Shown piece by piece: positions 1 through 8,915 of a DNA stretch of 51,356 bases. Position 1 is the stretch's first letter. The number at the start of each line of letters is the position of its first letter. This stretch comes from Actinomycetota bacterium (lineage in GTDB: Bacteria > Actinomycetota > Acidimicrobiia > Acidimicrobiales > Acidimicrobilacustridaceae): positions 1-51,356 of the forward strand of contig JACPNV010000043.1 of assembly GCA_016185305.1 (NCBI GenBank), read 5' to 3'. The translations under genes were made by a program, and so were the position numbers. A model generated the notes under the pieces. The model was given only the letters and a program-made list of their open reading frames with translations. It was not told the origin of the DNA and searched no databases.

Positions 1-1246
1 GGGCGCCTTCGTTCTGGCTGTCGGCGCTGGCCACGATGGCGCCGTACGCGAGCAGGTGAGCATCGCGGTCGAGCACCGTCGCCCCATCGAGGGCGGCGAG
101 CCGGGCCACGGTCTGGGCGTCGAGCTCGGTGGCATCGATCAAGTGGTGCAGCCGCGTCTCGACCCGCATCGCCGTCGGGTCGAACTCGGCCCGCAGGTCG
201 TAGCGATCTTTGGCCGACACCACCCCATCGAGCGACCGCGGGTCGTCGACGATCGCGAGGATCGCACCTCGACCGCGCGCCGACACGATGAACGCGGCTT
301 GCACGACGAGAGACGCCGCGTCTCCCCCGCCGATCATGTTGTCGATGGACGCCGCGAGCTCGAGCGGGAAGGCGGTCCAGTGCTCGCCGCTGCGCACCAC
401 CAGTGGCCGCCCGTCGACGAACACCCAGATCGACCGGTCGTCGCGCAGGAAGAAGCCGATGCCGCCGTACAGCCTGGTGGCGGCGGCGACCAGCGAGCCG
501 CTGTCGACAATCTCTGCAGCCACGCCACCCAGGCCCTCGGCCTTCGGGCGGAGATGGTCGAGGTGGTGGCGCGGGATCTCGGTGCGCATGCGACCGCGCC
601 CGTCGACCAGGAGCACGGCCTGCTTGCCGTCGAACAGCAACGGGCCCCGCTTCGCCGAGCGCAGATCGTCGGGGTAGCCGAACTGCAGGCTCGGGTCATC
701 CTCCAGGACATCGGTGATGATCACGCCATGGGTCAGGTCTTGGGACTCGACGCGCCGCCCGCTGAGCTCGATGAGGAACTCGATCGTGTCGGCGATGAGT
801 GCCGTCATCACGGACGTATCGGTCTGCACCGCCTGGAGCTTGGCGAGGACCTCCACGACGACCATGTCGCGCAACGCTCGGCGCAGGGCCGGGCCGACGG
901 GCTCGGCGTCGGTGGCCGTGGTCGAGCGGAAGGGAGCGGCCGCTCGCAGGGCGGCGGCCGGCAGCGCTTCGAGCATCGCCAGCAGCGCCGGGCTGTCGGG
1001 AGCCACGAGCGGCGAGATGCGGCCGCCGAGCCAGATGGCCAGACGGACGTTCCATCCGGGCGGGCCGGCGCCGACAGCGCAGGCGACGGCCTCGTCGTCG
1101 AGCCGCGGCACCGTCGAGGAGTGCCGCGGCGAGTAGACGAGCTCGACGGACGCGCCCTCGAGGATCTCGATGAGGCTGGCCGCGACCGCCTCCCCCACCG
1201 GATCGTCGGGCAGGTCGTCCGTCGTCGAGGTCTTGAGCAGGGACAC
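1..1246 (-). CDS. Diadenylate cyclase (DisA_N/DAC) domain protein, C-terminus beyond window
   Basis: About 415 residues are visible; the C-terminal end runs off the window. The last part contains a DGATVLD motif (about residues 387-393) in a context typical of DAC domains that condense two ATP into c-di-AMP. The partner RHR-type motif would lie just outside the window, so catalytic completeness cannot be judged. The roughly 370 residues before it are an N-terminal sensor-like region with no motif I recognise. The start chosen is GTG at 1246, which has no Shine-Dalgarno sequence but has CACACT six bases upstream, fitting a leaderless message. Another in-frame GTG near 1285 is possible. Divergent from the patatin gene. 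Family assignment is inference from the DGA region and general pattern. Confidence 0.65.
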   Translation of the reverse strand, partial: MSLLKTSTTDDLPDDPVGEAVAASLIEILEGASVELVYSPRHSSTVPRLDDEAVACAVGAGPPGWNVRLAIWLGGRISPLVAPDSPALLAMLEALPAAALRAAAPFRSTTATDAEPVGPALRRALRDMVVVEVLAKLQAVQTDTSVMTALIADTIEFLIELSGRRVESQDLTHGVIITDVLEDDPSLQFGYPDDLRSAKRGPLLFDGKQAVLLVDGRGRMRTEIPRHHLDHLRPKAEGLGGVAAEIVDSGSLVAAATRLYGGIGFFLRDDRSIWVFVDGRPLVVRSGEHWTAFPLELAASIDNMIGGGDAASLVVQAAFIVSARGRGAILAIVDDPRSLDGVVSAKDRYDLRAEFDPTAMRVETRLHHLIDATELDAQTVARLAALDGATVLDRDAHLLAYGAIVASADSQNEGA

Positions 1247-1252
1247 GCCCCT

Positions 1253-1281
1253 AGTGTGGCGGGCGAACCCACCGATCGGTG
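1253..1281 (-). promoter_or_regulatory. Candidate promoter with 12-bp palindrome for the DAC-like gene
   Basis: On the minus strand CACACT (1258-1253) ends six bases before the GTG start. Just upstream lies the perfect palindrome CACCGATCGGTG (1270-1281), in the -20 to -35 zone. The position suits a repressor site. The -10 match is weak (CA instead of TA). Confidence 0.35.
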
Positions 1282-1383
1282 ACACATCTGCCCCCGGGCC
1301 GTGCCGGGCGGTAGGTTGAGCGGCGGCGTTCGCCACCGGCGGGGCGCTCGCCGCTCGACATCGGCACGACGACGGAGGTCGCC

Positions 1384-2289
1384 ATGGCAGCACAGGCAGG
1401 CAAGACCCGGGCCCTCGTGCTCGGGGGTGGCGGGCCGGTGGGCGTGGGCTGGGAGGTCGGCCTGGCGGCCGGGCTCGGCGCGGCCGGCGTCGACCTCGCT
1501 GACGCAGACAAGGTCATCGGCACGTCGGCCGGTTCGATCACCGGCGCCAAGCTCGCCGGCGGAGCCGACCTCGACGAGCTGGTCGCCACATCCGGTTCGA
1601 TGTTCGAGACCTCCGCTGCGTCGACGGGTGCGGATCAGATCCCCGAAGGGAGCATGGGGAAGCTCCTCTAGCTCATGATGGCGTCGGCCGACGAAACGCA
1701 GTCATCCCAAACGCGCCTCGCTTCGATCGGTGCGCTCGCGCTGTCGGCCGACACGATCACCGAGGACGCGTTCGTCAGCGGGCTCGAGGCCGAGTTCGGT
1801 GACGACCCATGGCCGGCGGGCTACTGCTGCACGGCCGTCGACGCCATGAGCGGTGCGTTCACGGTGTGGGACGAAGCGGCCGGCGTGCCGTTGCACCGGG
1901 CGATCGCGTCGAGCTGCAGCGTTCCCGCCATCTACCCGCCCGTCACCATCGGGGACCGGCGCTACCTCGATGGTGGCATGCGGTCGGCGTTGAACGCCGA
2001 TCTTGCCGATGGGCATGACGCGGTGGTCGTCGTCTCGTGCATGCCCCTGGAGCTTCCGCCTTTCCTCGACGATCCCCGCATCCTCCGCTTCTTCGAGCGC
2101 GAGCGTGAAGGCATCGATGCGCTGCGGGCAACCGGCGCCGAGGTCGAGGTGATCGTGCCCGACGAGGAGTTCCTCATGATCAGCGGCATGGGTATGTTCC
2201 TCATGGACTTCACCAAGGTGCAGACCGCGGCAGACGCTGGCCTGCGGCTCGCCAAGCAGCACGCCGACCGCATCGCCGCCATCTGGTGA
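1384..2289 (+). pseudogene. Patatin-like phospholipase interrupted by an in-frame TAG
   Basis: Two pieces lie in the same frame and are separated only by TAG at 1669-1671. The first (95 codons) carries the oxyanion-hole motif GGGGPVGVGW and the nucleophile elbow GTSAGS. The second (from 1675) carries the catalytic Asp motif DGGMRSALNADLADG. Joined they give about 300 residues, a normal length for a bacterial patatin, so nothing but the stop codon breaks the gene. The start ATG has a strong GGAGG five bases upstream. Patatins hydrolyse acyl esters of lipids with a Ser-Asp dyad; here Ser and Asp would be on separate peptides. The stop could be a real nonsense mutation, a base-call error or, least likely, readthrough. 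Confidence 0.8.
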
Positions 2290-2311
2290 GCACCGCAACG
2301 CACCCGGGCGT

Positions 2312-3445
2312 TCACCCGTCGACGAGGAAGCCATCGAGGCGCTGCACGGTGTCGATGAACTCGTCGATCATCTCGAGCACCACGCGCCGGGTCGGCTGCA
2401 CCGAGCGCATGCTGCCGACGACCTGACCGACGAAGTAGGTCGCGAGCTGGTTGGCACCCGAGCCCTCCTTGCCCGCGGCGCGGTAGATCCGTTGCAGCGC
2501 CGGCCCGACGAGCAGCGGCTGGATCGGCATGGGCAGGGGGCCCGGCCCTTCGGGGCTCTCCCACTCGTCGGTCCACGGCGTGCGCAGCATGCGGGCGGGC
2601 TTGCCGGTGATCGAGCGCGACCGGACCGTGTCACCGAGGCCGGCGTGGAGGAACTTCTGCTTCACCTCCTGCGGGGTCTCGGCTTCTTCGGTCGTCAACC
2701 AGACCGAGCCGCACCAGACCCCGTCCGCGCCGAGCGCCATACCCGCGGCGAGTTGCCGACCCCGGGCGATGCCGCCGGCGGCCAGCACGGGCAGCGGCGC
2801 GACGGTGTCGACCACCTCCGGCACGAGCACCATGGTCGCCACCAGGCCCGTGTGGCCGCCGGCTTCGGTGCCCTGCGCTACGATCAGGTCGGCTCCGGCG
2901 GCCGCGTGGCGCCTGGCATGATCGACCGAACCGGCGAGCGCGGCGACCGGCACCCCGGCGTCGTGGGCGCGATCGAGGAAGTAGCCAGGCGGCGGGCCGA
3001 GCGCCGACGCGACCAACCGAGGCTGGTGGTCGAAGCACGTGTCGAGCAACGGCGCCATGCTCTTGGGATCGACGCGCATCCCGCCGACGCCGCGCCCGAT
3101 GTTGATGTCTTCGGGGGCGGGCGGCACGTCGTAGCGCCGGAGCAGATCCTCGACGAACTCCTTGTGCTCGTCGGGGAGCAGGCTGCCGAGCTGGGCACGG
3201 TCGAGCCCGCCCTCCTCGGCGCCCACGAACTTCTCCGGTACGAGCAGGTCGACACCGTAGGGCTTGCCCTTGACCTCGTCTTCGATCCAGGTGAGGTCGA
3301 TGTCGAGCTGCTTCGGGCTGTGCGCCACCGCGCCCAGCACCCCGCAGCCTCCGGCGTTCGTCACGGCCGCGACGACATCACGGCAGTGGCTGAACGCGAA
3401 GATCGGCAAGTCGATTCCGAGCAACTCGGTCGCTCTGGTGCGCAT
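2312..3445 (-). CDS. Nitronate monooxygenase / 2-nitropropane dioxygenase family flavoprotein
   Basis: A 377-residue TIM-barrel FMN enzyme. The family motif EAGGHTG lies near residue 195, followed by the phosphate-binding segment PVLAAGGIARG near 220 and ALGADGVWCGSVW after it. The family oxidises nitroalkane anions or reduces related compounds; the substrate here is unknown. The ATG at 3445 is preceded by GAGGGGG seven bases upstream, better than the longer frame that starts at 3499. Convergent with the patatin gene, 22 bases apart. An extended mid-region between the N-terminal strand and the GGHTG motif is typical of the actinobacterial members. Confidence 0.85.
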   Translation of the reverse strand: MRTRATELLGIDLPIFAFSHCRDVVAAVTNAGGCGVLGAVAHSPKQLDIDLTWIEDEVKGKPYGVDLLVPEKFVGAEEGGLDRAQLGSLLPDEHKEFVEDLLRRYDVPPAPEDINIGRGVGGMRVDPKSMAPLLDTCFDHQPRLVASALGPPPGYFLDRAHDAGVPVAALAGSVDHARRHAAAGADLIVAQGTEAGGHTGLVATMVLVPEVVDTVAPLPVLAAGGIARGRQLAAGMALGADGVWCGSVWLTTEEAETPQEVKQKFLHAGLGDTVRSRSITGKPARMLRTPWTDEWESPEGPGPLPMPIQPLLVGPALQRIYRAAGKEGSGANQLATYFVGQVVGSMRSVQPTRRVVLEMIDEFIDTVQRLDGFLVDG

Positions 3446-3521
3446 CTCGGTTCCCCCTCTGGGACGAACCCTACCGAAGGGCCGAGGCCGCCCAGGCAAC
3501 CTCCTCCGCGTTCGTGACGCA

Positions 3522-4970
3522 CTAGCCGGTGAAGCGCGGCACCGCCGTGACCGGCTGCGCCGCGACGGGCTGCGACGGATCAGTCGTGGCGTTCGTCGGA
3601 CTCACAGCTGCGGTCGAGCTGGGCGACGAACTGCCGGGGGTCGTCGTGGACGATGCTGCCGTGGAGGTGGTGGACGGAGCTGAAGAGGTCGTCGTCGACG
3701 GTTGCACGCAGCCGTCGGTGCGGAAGCTCCACTGCATGGGCGTGACCGGAAGCTGGCGCGCGTCGAGCAGGCTGGCCGTGACGTCGACGCGATAGTTCGT
3801 ACAAGGATCGAGGTTCGACGCCGGTTGGATGTCGATGCTGTGCTCGCCCGCGTCAGACCCGTACGGGACGCTCTTGGGGTAGCCCGCCATGACGGGCACC
3901 GGGGCACCGGTGTCTTCGTTGGTCAGCGTCATGGCACCCGCGGGAAGCTCGTTGGAGATGACCGTCGTCTGGTCGCCGGTGGTCGGGATGTATGGCCGCG
4001 CGTAGGACAGCGAAGCGAAGATGCGGTTGCGGGCGCCGCCGCGGTCGGGATACGAGCCCGGCCCGAACGTGCGCTCCCAGCCCGTGGCGGGGACGTCGGT
4101 GGCACCATTGGCGGGATAGTTGTTCGCCACGCTCGTGGGCGGCTGGTTGCCGAGCAGCCGCCCCCACAGGACCTCGTACTCCGCCGCGATCGCCTTGGCA
4201 CCGAAGTTGACTCCGCCGGGGGCGGTGACCACGTTCGCCGACGTCCACGGCATGGCCGCCTTGACCTGCGGGGCGTAGGTCGGGGCGAGGTTGCCCTCCA
4301 CCGTTCGGATCAGCCCCATGTTCGTCTTCCCCGTCGTGAGGCCGGAATCGGTGATGTCGGACCGGCCGACCGCGGCGAAGGCCTCTCGAAGCGCGGTGAC
4401 GTTCGGCAGCGGAGGGGTGTCGGGCGACGTCGGCCGGCCGTGGTCATAGATCGCGACCATGTCCATCTGGAACTCGATGCCGCCGACGCCGACGAACGCG
4501 GAGAGCTCGGGCGGCAGGAACTGCTCGCCGTAGTCGGGGGCGTTGGGCTCGAAGAGCCAGTCCCACACCTCGTCACCCATGCCGTGCGCCGCCATGCCCA
4601 TCAGATGGGCGATCTGGGGCGCGCACGGGCCGGTCGGGTCGGTCAGGTCGCCACACGATGGGTCGTCGCGGATGCGATCGGCGTAGGCATCCTGGAAGCG
4701 CTGCCAGTGGGCCTCCTCGCCGTAGTCGCCACCCGGTACGCCCAGGCTGGCGTTGAAGTACCCGCTGTCGGGGAACTGTCCCCCGCCCTCGACCTGCCCG
4801 AGGTTGGCGCCGAGCAATGCCTTGAGCTGTGCGTCGGACACGAGATCGACCGCTTCGAGGCCCATCCACGCGTGCGTGGTCACGCCGGCTGCGTTCGCCT
4901 CGGTGGCGGACGCCAACAAGACGATGACCGCGACGATCGCTCCGATGACGGTCTTCCCGGTCCGCCGCAT
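3522..4970 (-). CDS. Secreted zinc-dependent phospholipase C-like protein with Ig-like and Ser/Thr-rich tail
   Basis: Encodes about 482 residues. The N-terminus (MRRTGKTVIGAIVAV...) has two arginines, a hydrophobic core and an ANAA cleavage site: a signal peptide. The mature chain begins GVTTHAWMG and continues with EEAHWQRF and HLMGMAAHGMGDEVWDW, the His/Asp pattern of zinc-dependent phospholipase C (PF00882-type). Residues about 285-415 resemble an Ig-like domain with a Cys pair (PCTNY, TDGCV). The last 60 residues are almost all Ser, Thr, Pro and Ala, a cell-wall-spanning or glycosylated tail. The reading frame stays open far upstream of 4970, but that part is antisense to the hydrolase gene and is rejected. 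Substrate is inferred only from the fold. Confidence 0.75.
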   Translation of the reverse strand: MRRTGKTVIGAIVAVIVLLASATEANAAGVTTHAWMGLEAVDLVSDAQLKALLGANLGQVEGGGQFPDSGYFNASLGVPGGDYGEEAHWQRFQDAYADRIRDDPSCGDLTDPTGPCAPQIAHLMGMAAHGMGDEVWDWLFEPNAPDYGEQFLPPELSAFVGVGGIEFQMDMVAIYDHGRPTSPDTPPLPNVTALREAFAAVGRSDITDSGLTTGKTNMGLIRTVEGNLAPTYAPQVKAAMPWTSANVVTAPGGVNFGAKAIAAEYEVLWGRLLGNQPPTSVANNYPANGATDVPATGWERTFGPGSYPDRGGARNRIFASLSYARPYIPTTGDQTTVISNELPAGAMTLTNEDTGAPVPVMAGYPKSVPYGSDAGEHSIDIQPASNLDPCTNYRVDVTASLLDARQLPVTPMQWSFRTDGCVQPSTTTSSAPSTTSTAASSTTTPGSSSPSSTAAVSPTNATTDPSQPVAAQPVTAVPRFTG

Positions 4971-5054
4971 GGCCGACAAATCTAGGGGCGACCGATGCTG
5001 CGAGGCCAGGCGGCCGGCCAGCCGGTAGGACTGACGCCCACTCGCTCGCCGTCG

Positions 5055-5060
5055 TAGTTT
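5055..5060 (+). promoter_or_regulatory. Putative -10 element (TAGTTT), leaderless
   Basis: TAGTTT ends six bases before the ATG at 5067, and there is no Shine-Dalgarno sequence. This spacing places the transcription start on or next to the start codon. It recurs at several genes of this window. Confidence 0.5.
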
Positions 5061-5066
5061 GAGCCG

Positions 5067-6185
5067 ATGCCATCGGTCTCCACGTCGTTCCTCGCGCTCG
5101 ACTCCGCCACCGGTCATCGCAACCCGGCCGGCTTCCATCCGTGCCAGGGCCTCTGGTACACACCTGCCGGTGCGACACCGAAGACCGCGTTCATCGCGTC
5201 GCACTACAACGTCGACTTCTCCGAGCACTACCTCGGGCCGGTGCTCGCCGAGCGGGGCTACGGCTTCCTCGGCTGGAACACCCGCTACCGCGGCGCGGAA
5301 GGCTGGTTCTTGCTCGAGCACGCGCTCATCGACATCGGGCGCGGCGTGCAGTGGCTGCGCGAGGACGCGGGAGTCGAGACGATCGTGCTGCTGGGCAACT
5401 CGGGCGGCGGATCGCTCATGGCCGCCTACCAATCGCAGGCCACCGATCCGTCGATCGAGCCGGCGCGCGGCCTGACCCTTCCGCAAGCGGCGCTGGAACT
5501 GCGGCCCGCAGACCTCTATGTCTCGTTGCAGGCCCACGTCGGCCGGCCCGAGGTCCTCACGGCCTGGATGGATCCGTCGGTCACCGACGAGGACGATCCG
5601 CTGTCGCGCGACCCGTCGCTCGACATGTACGACGGAGCCAACGGCCCCCCGTTCTCCGAAGAGTTCGTCGCCCGCTACCGGGCCGCACAGGTCGCCCGCA
5701 ACGATCGCATCACCGATTGGGCGATCGCCGAGCTCGACCGGTGCAACGCCGCCGGCGCGTTCGACCGCAACTTCAACCTGCACCGGGTCTGGGCCGATCT
5801 GCGCTACCTCGACGGCTCGCTCGACCCATCGGACCGACCGCTCAACCGTTGCTACGGCGGCGACCCGAAGTTCGCCAACTCGACGCCCTACGGCATCGGC
5901 TCGTCGAACACCTTGCGGACGTGGCTCTCGATGTGGAGCCTGCGCGAGTCGTCGTGCCGCGGTGCACCGCACCTGAAGCGCATCCGCGTCCCCTCCCTCG
6001 TGATCCAGAGCCTGGCCGACACCGGCGTCTTCCCCAGCGACGCCCGCGCCATCCACGAAGCGTTGGCCGCCGACGACAAGCACCTCGAGCTCATCGCCGG
6101 TGACCACTACCTCGAGGCACCGGAAGGCGCTCGCGAAGATGTGGGCGACCTCATCGCCGCGTGGGTCGCGGAGCGCGCGGCATGA
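5067..6185 (+). CDS. Alpha/beta-hydrolase
   Basis: A 372-residue cytosolic hydrolase with no signal peptide. The nucleophile elbow GNSGGGS lies near residue 112, an acid candidate in SLADTGVF near 318 and the catalytic His in GDHYL near 346, in the order expected for the fold. The N-terminal part (GLWYTP, ASHYNVDFSEHY) resembles alpha/beta-hydrolases that act on small esters or carbon-carbon bonds. The substrate cannot be read from sequence. Its stop overlaps the start of the next gene (ATGA), so the two are probably co-translated and may act on one pathway intermediate. Start supported by the -10 element at 5055. Confidence 0.85.
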   Translation: MPSVSTSFLALDSATGHRNPAGFHPCQGLWYTPAGATPKTAFIASHYNVDFSEHYLGPVLAERGYGFLGWNTRYRGAEGWFLLEHALIDIGRGVQWLREDAGVETIVLLGNSGGGSLMAAYQSQATDPSIEPARGLTLPQAALELRPADLYVSLQAHVGRPEVLTAWMDPSVTDEDDPLSRDPSLDMYDGANGPPFSEEFVARYRAAQVARNDRITDWAIAELDRCNAAGAFDRNFNLHRVWADLRYLDGSLDPSDRPLNRCYGGDPKFANSTPYGIGSSNTLRTWLSMWSLRESSCRGAPHLKRIRVPSLVIQSLADTGVFPSDARAIHEALAADDKHLELIAGDHYLEAPEGAREDVGDLIAAWVAERAA

Positions 6186-7150
6186 AGGCGGTGCTGCAGT
6201 ACCGGGCGACCGCCGGGTTCCGGCAGTTCATCAGCGCAACCGCTCCCGATTGGCTCTCCGTCGCGATCATCGACGAGGACGACAGGGAGACCTTCGCCCG
6301 GGAGATGACCGACACTGCGGTGCTCCTCCACGTGCTCGAGCCGGTCACGGCAGAGGTCATCGCGGCAGCGCCACGGCTCCAGCTCATCCAGAAGCTCGGC
6401 GTGGGCGTGAACACGATCGATCTCGACGCGGCACGCGCCCACGGCGTCGGGGTCGCCAACATGCCCGGAACCAACACCGCGGCCGTCGCCGAGCACACGC
6501 TCGCGCTGATGCTTGCCGTGCTGCGCCGCGTCGTCTCGGTCGACGCCGCCACCCGCGCGGGGCGGGGCTGGCGCCTCAGCGACGAAGTGGTCGACACCAT
6601 GGGTGAGATCGGCGGCAAGACGGTCGGCCTCGTCGGCTTCGGTGCCGTCGGCCAGCACTTGGCCCACGTCCTGCGAGCGCTCGGAGCGACAGTCCTCTAC
6701 ACCGCGACCGCGCCGAAGGACCACGTGCCCGCCGAGCTCGCGGAGTGGCGCGATCTTCCGGACTTGCTCGCCGGGTCGGACATCGTGTCCTTGCACGCGC
6801 CCCTCACTACGGCCACGCAACAGCTGCTCGACGCCGCCGCGATCATGTCGATGAAGCGTGGCGCGGTCCTCGTGAACACGGCCCGGGGCGGCCTGGTCGA
6901 CGAAGCCGCGCTCGTCGACGCACTGCGGTCTCGTCAGCTCCGCGGCGCGGGCCTCGACGTCTTCACCCAAGAGCCGGTCGACCCGGCGAACCCACTGCTC
7001 ACGCTCGACAACGTCGTCGTGGCGCCGCACCTCGCCTGGCTCACGCCCGAGACGCTGCACCGCAGCATGGGCGTGGCGTTCGAGAACTGCCGGCGCGTGC
7101 GCGACCGTGAGCCGCTGCTGCACGAGGTGGTGCCGCGTGACGGCGGGTGA
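6182..7150 (+). CDS. D-isomer-specific 2-hydroxyacid dehydrogenase
   Basis: A 322-residue NAD(P)-dependent oxidoreductase that interconverts 2-oxo and D-2-hydroxy acids. The Rossmann motif GFGAVG lies near residue 153. The catalytic Arg is in NTARGG, the Glu in TQEPVD and the His in APHLAW near 282, so the triad is complete. The substrate-binding half includes GVGVNTIDLDAARA and NMPGTNTAAVAEHTLALM, as in the SerA/GyaR group. ATG at 6182 overlaps the upstream stop by four bases, preferred over the longer start at 6161. Specific substrate unknown. Confidence 0.9.
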   Translation: MKAVLQYRATAGFRQFISATAPDWLSVAIIDEDDRETFAREMTDTAVLLHVLEPVTAEVIAAAPRLQLIQKLGVGVNTIDLDAARAHGVGVANMPGTNTAAVAEHTLALMLAVLRRVVSVDAATRAGRGWRLSDEVVDTMGEIGGKTVGLVGFGAVGQHLAHVLRALGATVLYTATAPKDHVPAELAEWRDLPDLLAGSDIVSLHAPLTTATQQLLDAAAIMSMKRGAVLVNTARGGLVDEAALVDALRSRQLRGAGLDVFTQEPVDPANPLLTLDNVVVAPHLAWLTPETLHRSMGVAFENCRRVRDREPLLHEVVPRDGG

Positions 7151-7165
7151 TCGGACCAGACCGGC

Positions 7166-8773
7166 TCACGCGGGATCGAGCACCAGCTCGACCCCGATCG
7201 GCGCGCCGTCTGCTGCGGTGTCCGCATCGAGGTCGATCTCGACGTCGGCCGCCTGATCAGGGAGGAACCGGAAGGCCAAGATGCCAGCCGCGGTGACGAT
7301 GATCGCCCCGACGACGAGGGAGAAGCGGAACCCACTCATCCACGCGTCACGGGCTGCGCCCGCGAGCGCTTGGCCCGACTCCCCCATTCGTTGGGAGACA
7401 CCGAGCGCGCCGGCCAGGGAGCTGCTCGCGACGTCTTGCGCCTCGGCCGGGAGCGCGCCGATCGACGGAGCGATCGTCGCCGCGTACTTCGACGCGAGCA
7501 GGCTGCCGAAGACCGCGACACCGAGGCTGCCACCGAGCTCGCGCGTCGTGTCGTTCATCGCCGAGCCCATGCCGGCCTGATCACGAGGAACAGCCGACAT
7601 CAACAGGTCGGTCGTCGGCGACATGGCCAGGCCCATGCCCGTCGCCATGATCATGAGGCCGGCGAGCAGCAGCAGGTAGTTCGCATCGGTGCCGATCAGG
7701 CTCATGACGGCGATGCCACCCGCGACGAGCCACATGCCGCCGGCCACCACCCGGCGCTTGCCGTAGCGAGCGGCGAGCTTGGCAGATCGGGGAGCGGCGA
7801 TCACCAAGGCGATCGAGATCGGGGCGAGGCGCAAGGCGGCGCTGAGCGGCGAGTAGCCGTACACCAGTTGCAGCAACTGGCTCATGCTGAAGAAGCTGCC
7901 CATCAGCGCGAAGAACACGAGCGTGAGGACGAGCGACGACACCCCGAACGCACCGATGCGGAACAGGCGCACGTCGAGCATCGGGCTCTCGACGCGCAGC
8001 TCCCAGAGGATGAAGCCGGCCAGCAGGAACAGGCCGACGGTACCGGTCAACAACGTCGCGGCTGAGGTCCAGCCGGAGCTGGGCGCTTCGATCAACGTGT
8101 AGACGACGAGGCTCAGGCTCGCGGCGGACAGGAGCGCACCGACGAGGTCGAGCGGCGTGTCATGGCGCACAGGCAGGCGCGGCACGAAGAAGTATCCGGC
8201 AACGAGCGCGACGACGATGAGCGGAAGGTTCGTGATGAAGACCGCGTTCCACGAGAAGCGCTCGAGCAGGAAGCCGCTCATCAAGGGACCGAACGCGGTG
8301 CCTGCCCCGCTGATGCCGGCCCACATGGCCACGGCCTTGGCGCGCTCGTCGCGGGGAAAGACGTTGGTGATGATCGAAAGCGTTGCGGGCATCACCATCG
8401 CCGCGGCCGCCCCCATGACGACGCGAGCGCCGATGATCTGGCCGGCCGAGCCGGCGACGAACGCCGCATAGGCCGTCGACGCGGCGAAGAGCACGAGACC
8501 GAGCTGCAGGATGCCCTTGCGACCGTAACGGTCACCGAGGTTGCCCGCGGTGAAGAGCAAGCCCGCGAAGATCAGCGAGTAGGCATCCACCATCCACTGC
8601 AACTGCGAGTTGGTGGCGCCGAGCTTGTCGCTCAACACCGGCAAGGCGACGTTGAGGGACGTGTTGCCGACCATGATGATGAGCAGGCTGAGGCAGAGGA
8701 CGGCGAGGGTCCACCACCGGCGCCGGTAGACCTCGGGATCGATGCGGTCGTCGTCGACCAGTTGCTGTGCCAT
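7166..8773 (-). CDS. MFS drug:H+ antiporter, DHA2 (14-TM, EmrB/QacA) family
   Basis: About 535 residues with roughly 14 hydrophobic segments. Motif A (GDRYGRKG) follows the second segment, and GISGAGTAFGPLMSG is the antiporter motif C of segment 5. The C-terminal tail is acidic. Family members export drugs, dyes or lipophilic compounds using the proton gradient. ATG at 8773 has GAGGAG seven bases upstream; an in-frame start at 8851 lies inside the regulatory region and is rejected. Divergent from a TetR gene, with two inverted repeats between them, so it is probably repressed by that TetR. Substrate unknown. Confidence 0.9.
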   Translation of the reverse strand: MAQQLVDDDRIDPEVYRRRWWTLAVLCLSLLIIMVGNTSLNVALPVLSDKLGATNSQLQWMVDAYSLIFAGLLFTAGNLGDRYGRKGILQLGLVLFAASTAYAAFVAGSAGQIIGARVVMGAAAAMVMPATLSIITNVFPRDERAKAVAMWAGISGAGTAFGPLMSGFLLERFSWNAVFITNLPLIVVALVAGYFFVPRLPVRHDTPLDLVGALLSAASLSLVVYTLIEAPSSGWTSAATLLTGTVGLFLLAGFILWELRVESPMLDVRLFRIGAFGVSSLVLTLVFFALMGSFFSMSQLLQLVYGYSPLSAALRLAPISIALVIAAPRSAKLAARYGKRRVVAGGMWLVAGGIAVMSLIGTDANYLLLLAGLMIMATGMGLAMSPTTDLLMSAVPRDQAGMGSAMNDTTRELGGSLGVAVFGSLLASKYAATIAPSIGALPAEAQDVASSSLAGALGVSQRMGESGQALAGAARDAWMSGFRFSLVVGAIIVTAAGILAFRFLPDQAADVEIDLDADTAADGAPIGVELVLDPA

Positions 8774-8796
8774 GGCTGCTCCTCGTTCGCCGTTCC

Positions 8797-8830
8797 GAAT
8801 CCAGAAACTGCCGTTCCACCGGCAGGATTC
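8797..8830. promoter_or_regulatory. Nested inverted repeat upstream of the MFS gene
   Basis: CTGCCG (8808-8813) pairs with CGGCAG (8820-8825), and outer arms GAATCC (8797-8802) and GGATTC (8825-8830) also match. It lies in the leader of the MFS gene and may be a second TetR site or an mRNA hairpin. Confidence 0.4.
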
Positions 8831-8856
8831 CTGAATCGGCGAGATTGCCAAAGTGA

Positions 8857-8907
8857 CACTACTGACAATATCTCAGTGCTGACAAACCGGCAGAGCTGCG
8901 GTATCAT
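8857..8907 (+). promoter_or_regulatory. TetR promoter (CTGACA-17-TATCAT) with overlapping operator
   Basis: CTGACA (8879-8884), 17 bases, then TATCAT (8902-8907) is a good sigma-70-like promoter. The ATG at 8916 lies only eight bases after the -10, so the message is probably leaderless. An imperfect inverted repeat, CACTACTGA (8857-8865) and TCAGTGCTG (8873-8881), 7 of 9 matching, abuts the -35. This is the expected place for autoregulation. Confidence 0.6.
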
Positions 8908-8915
8908 CCGGCGCG

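Noticed and set aside
56..1282. A 408-codon open frame on the plus strand
   Set aside because: It is rich in Arg, Gly, His and Asp without motifs and lies opposite the DAC-like frame on the minus strand, as expected for the antisense of a high-GC gene.
4971..6107. Open extension of the phospholipase C-like frame over the hydrolase gene
   Set aside because: It would precede a clear signal peptide and overlaps a gene with a complete catalytic triad on the other strand.
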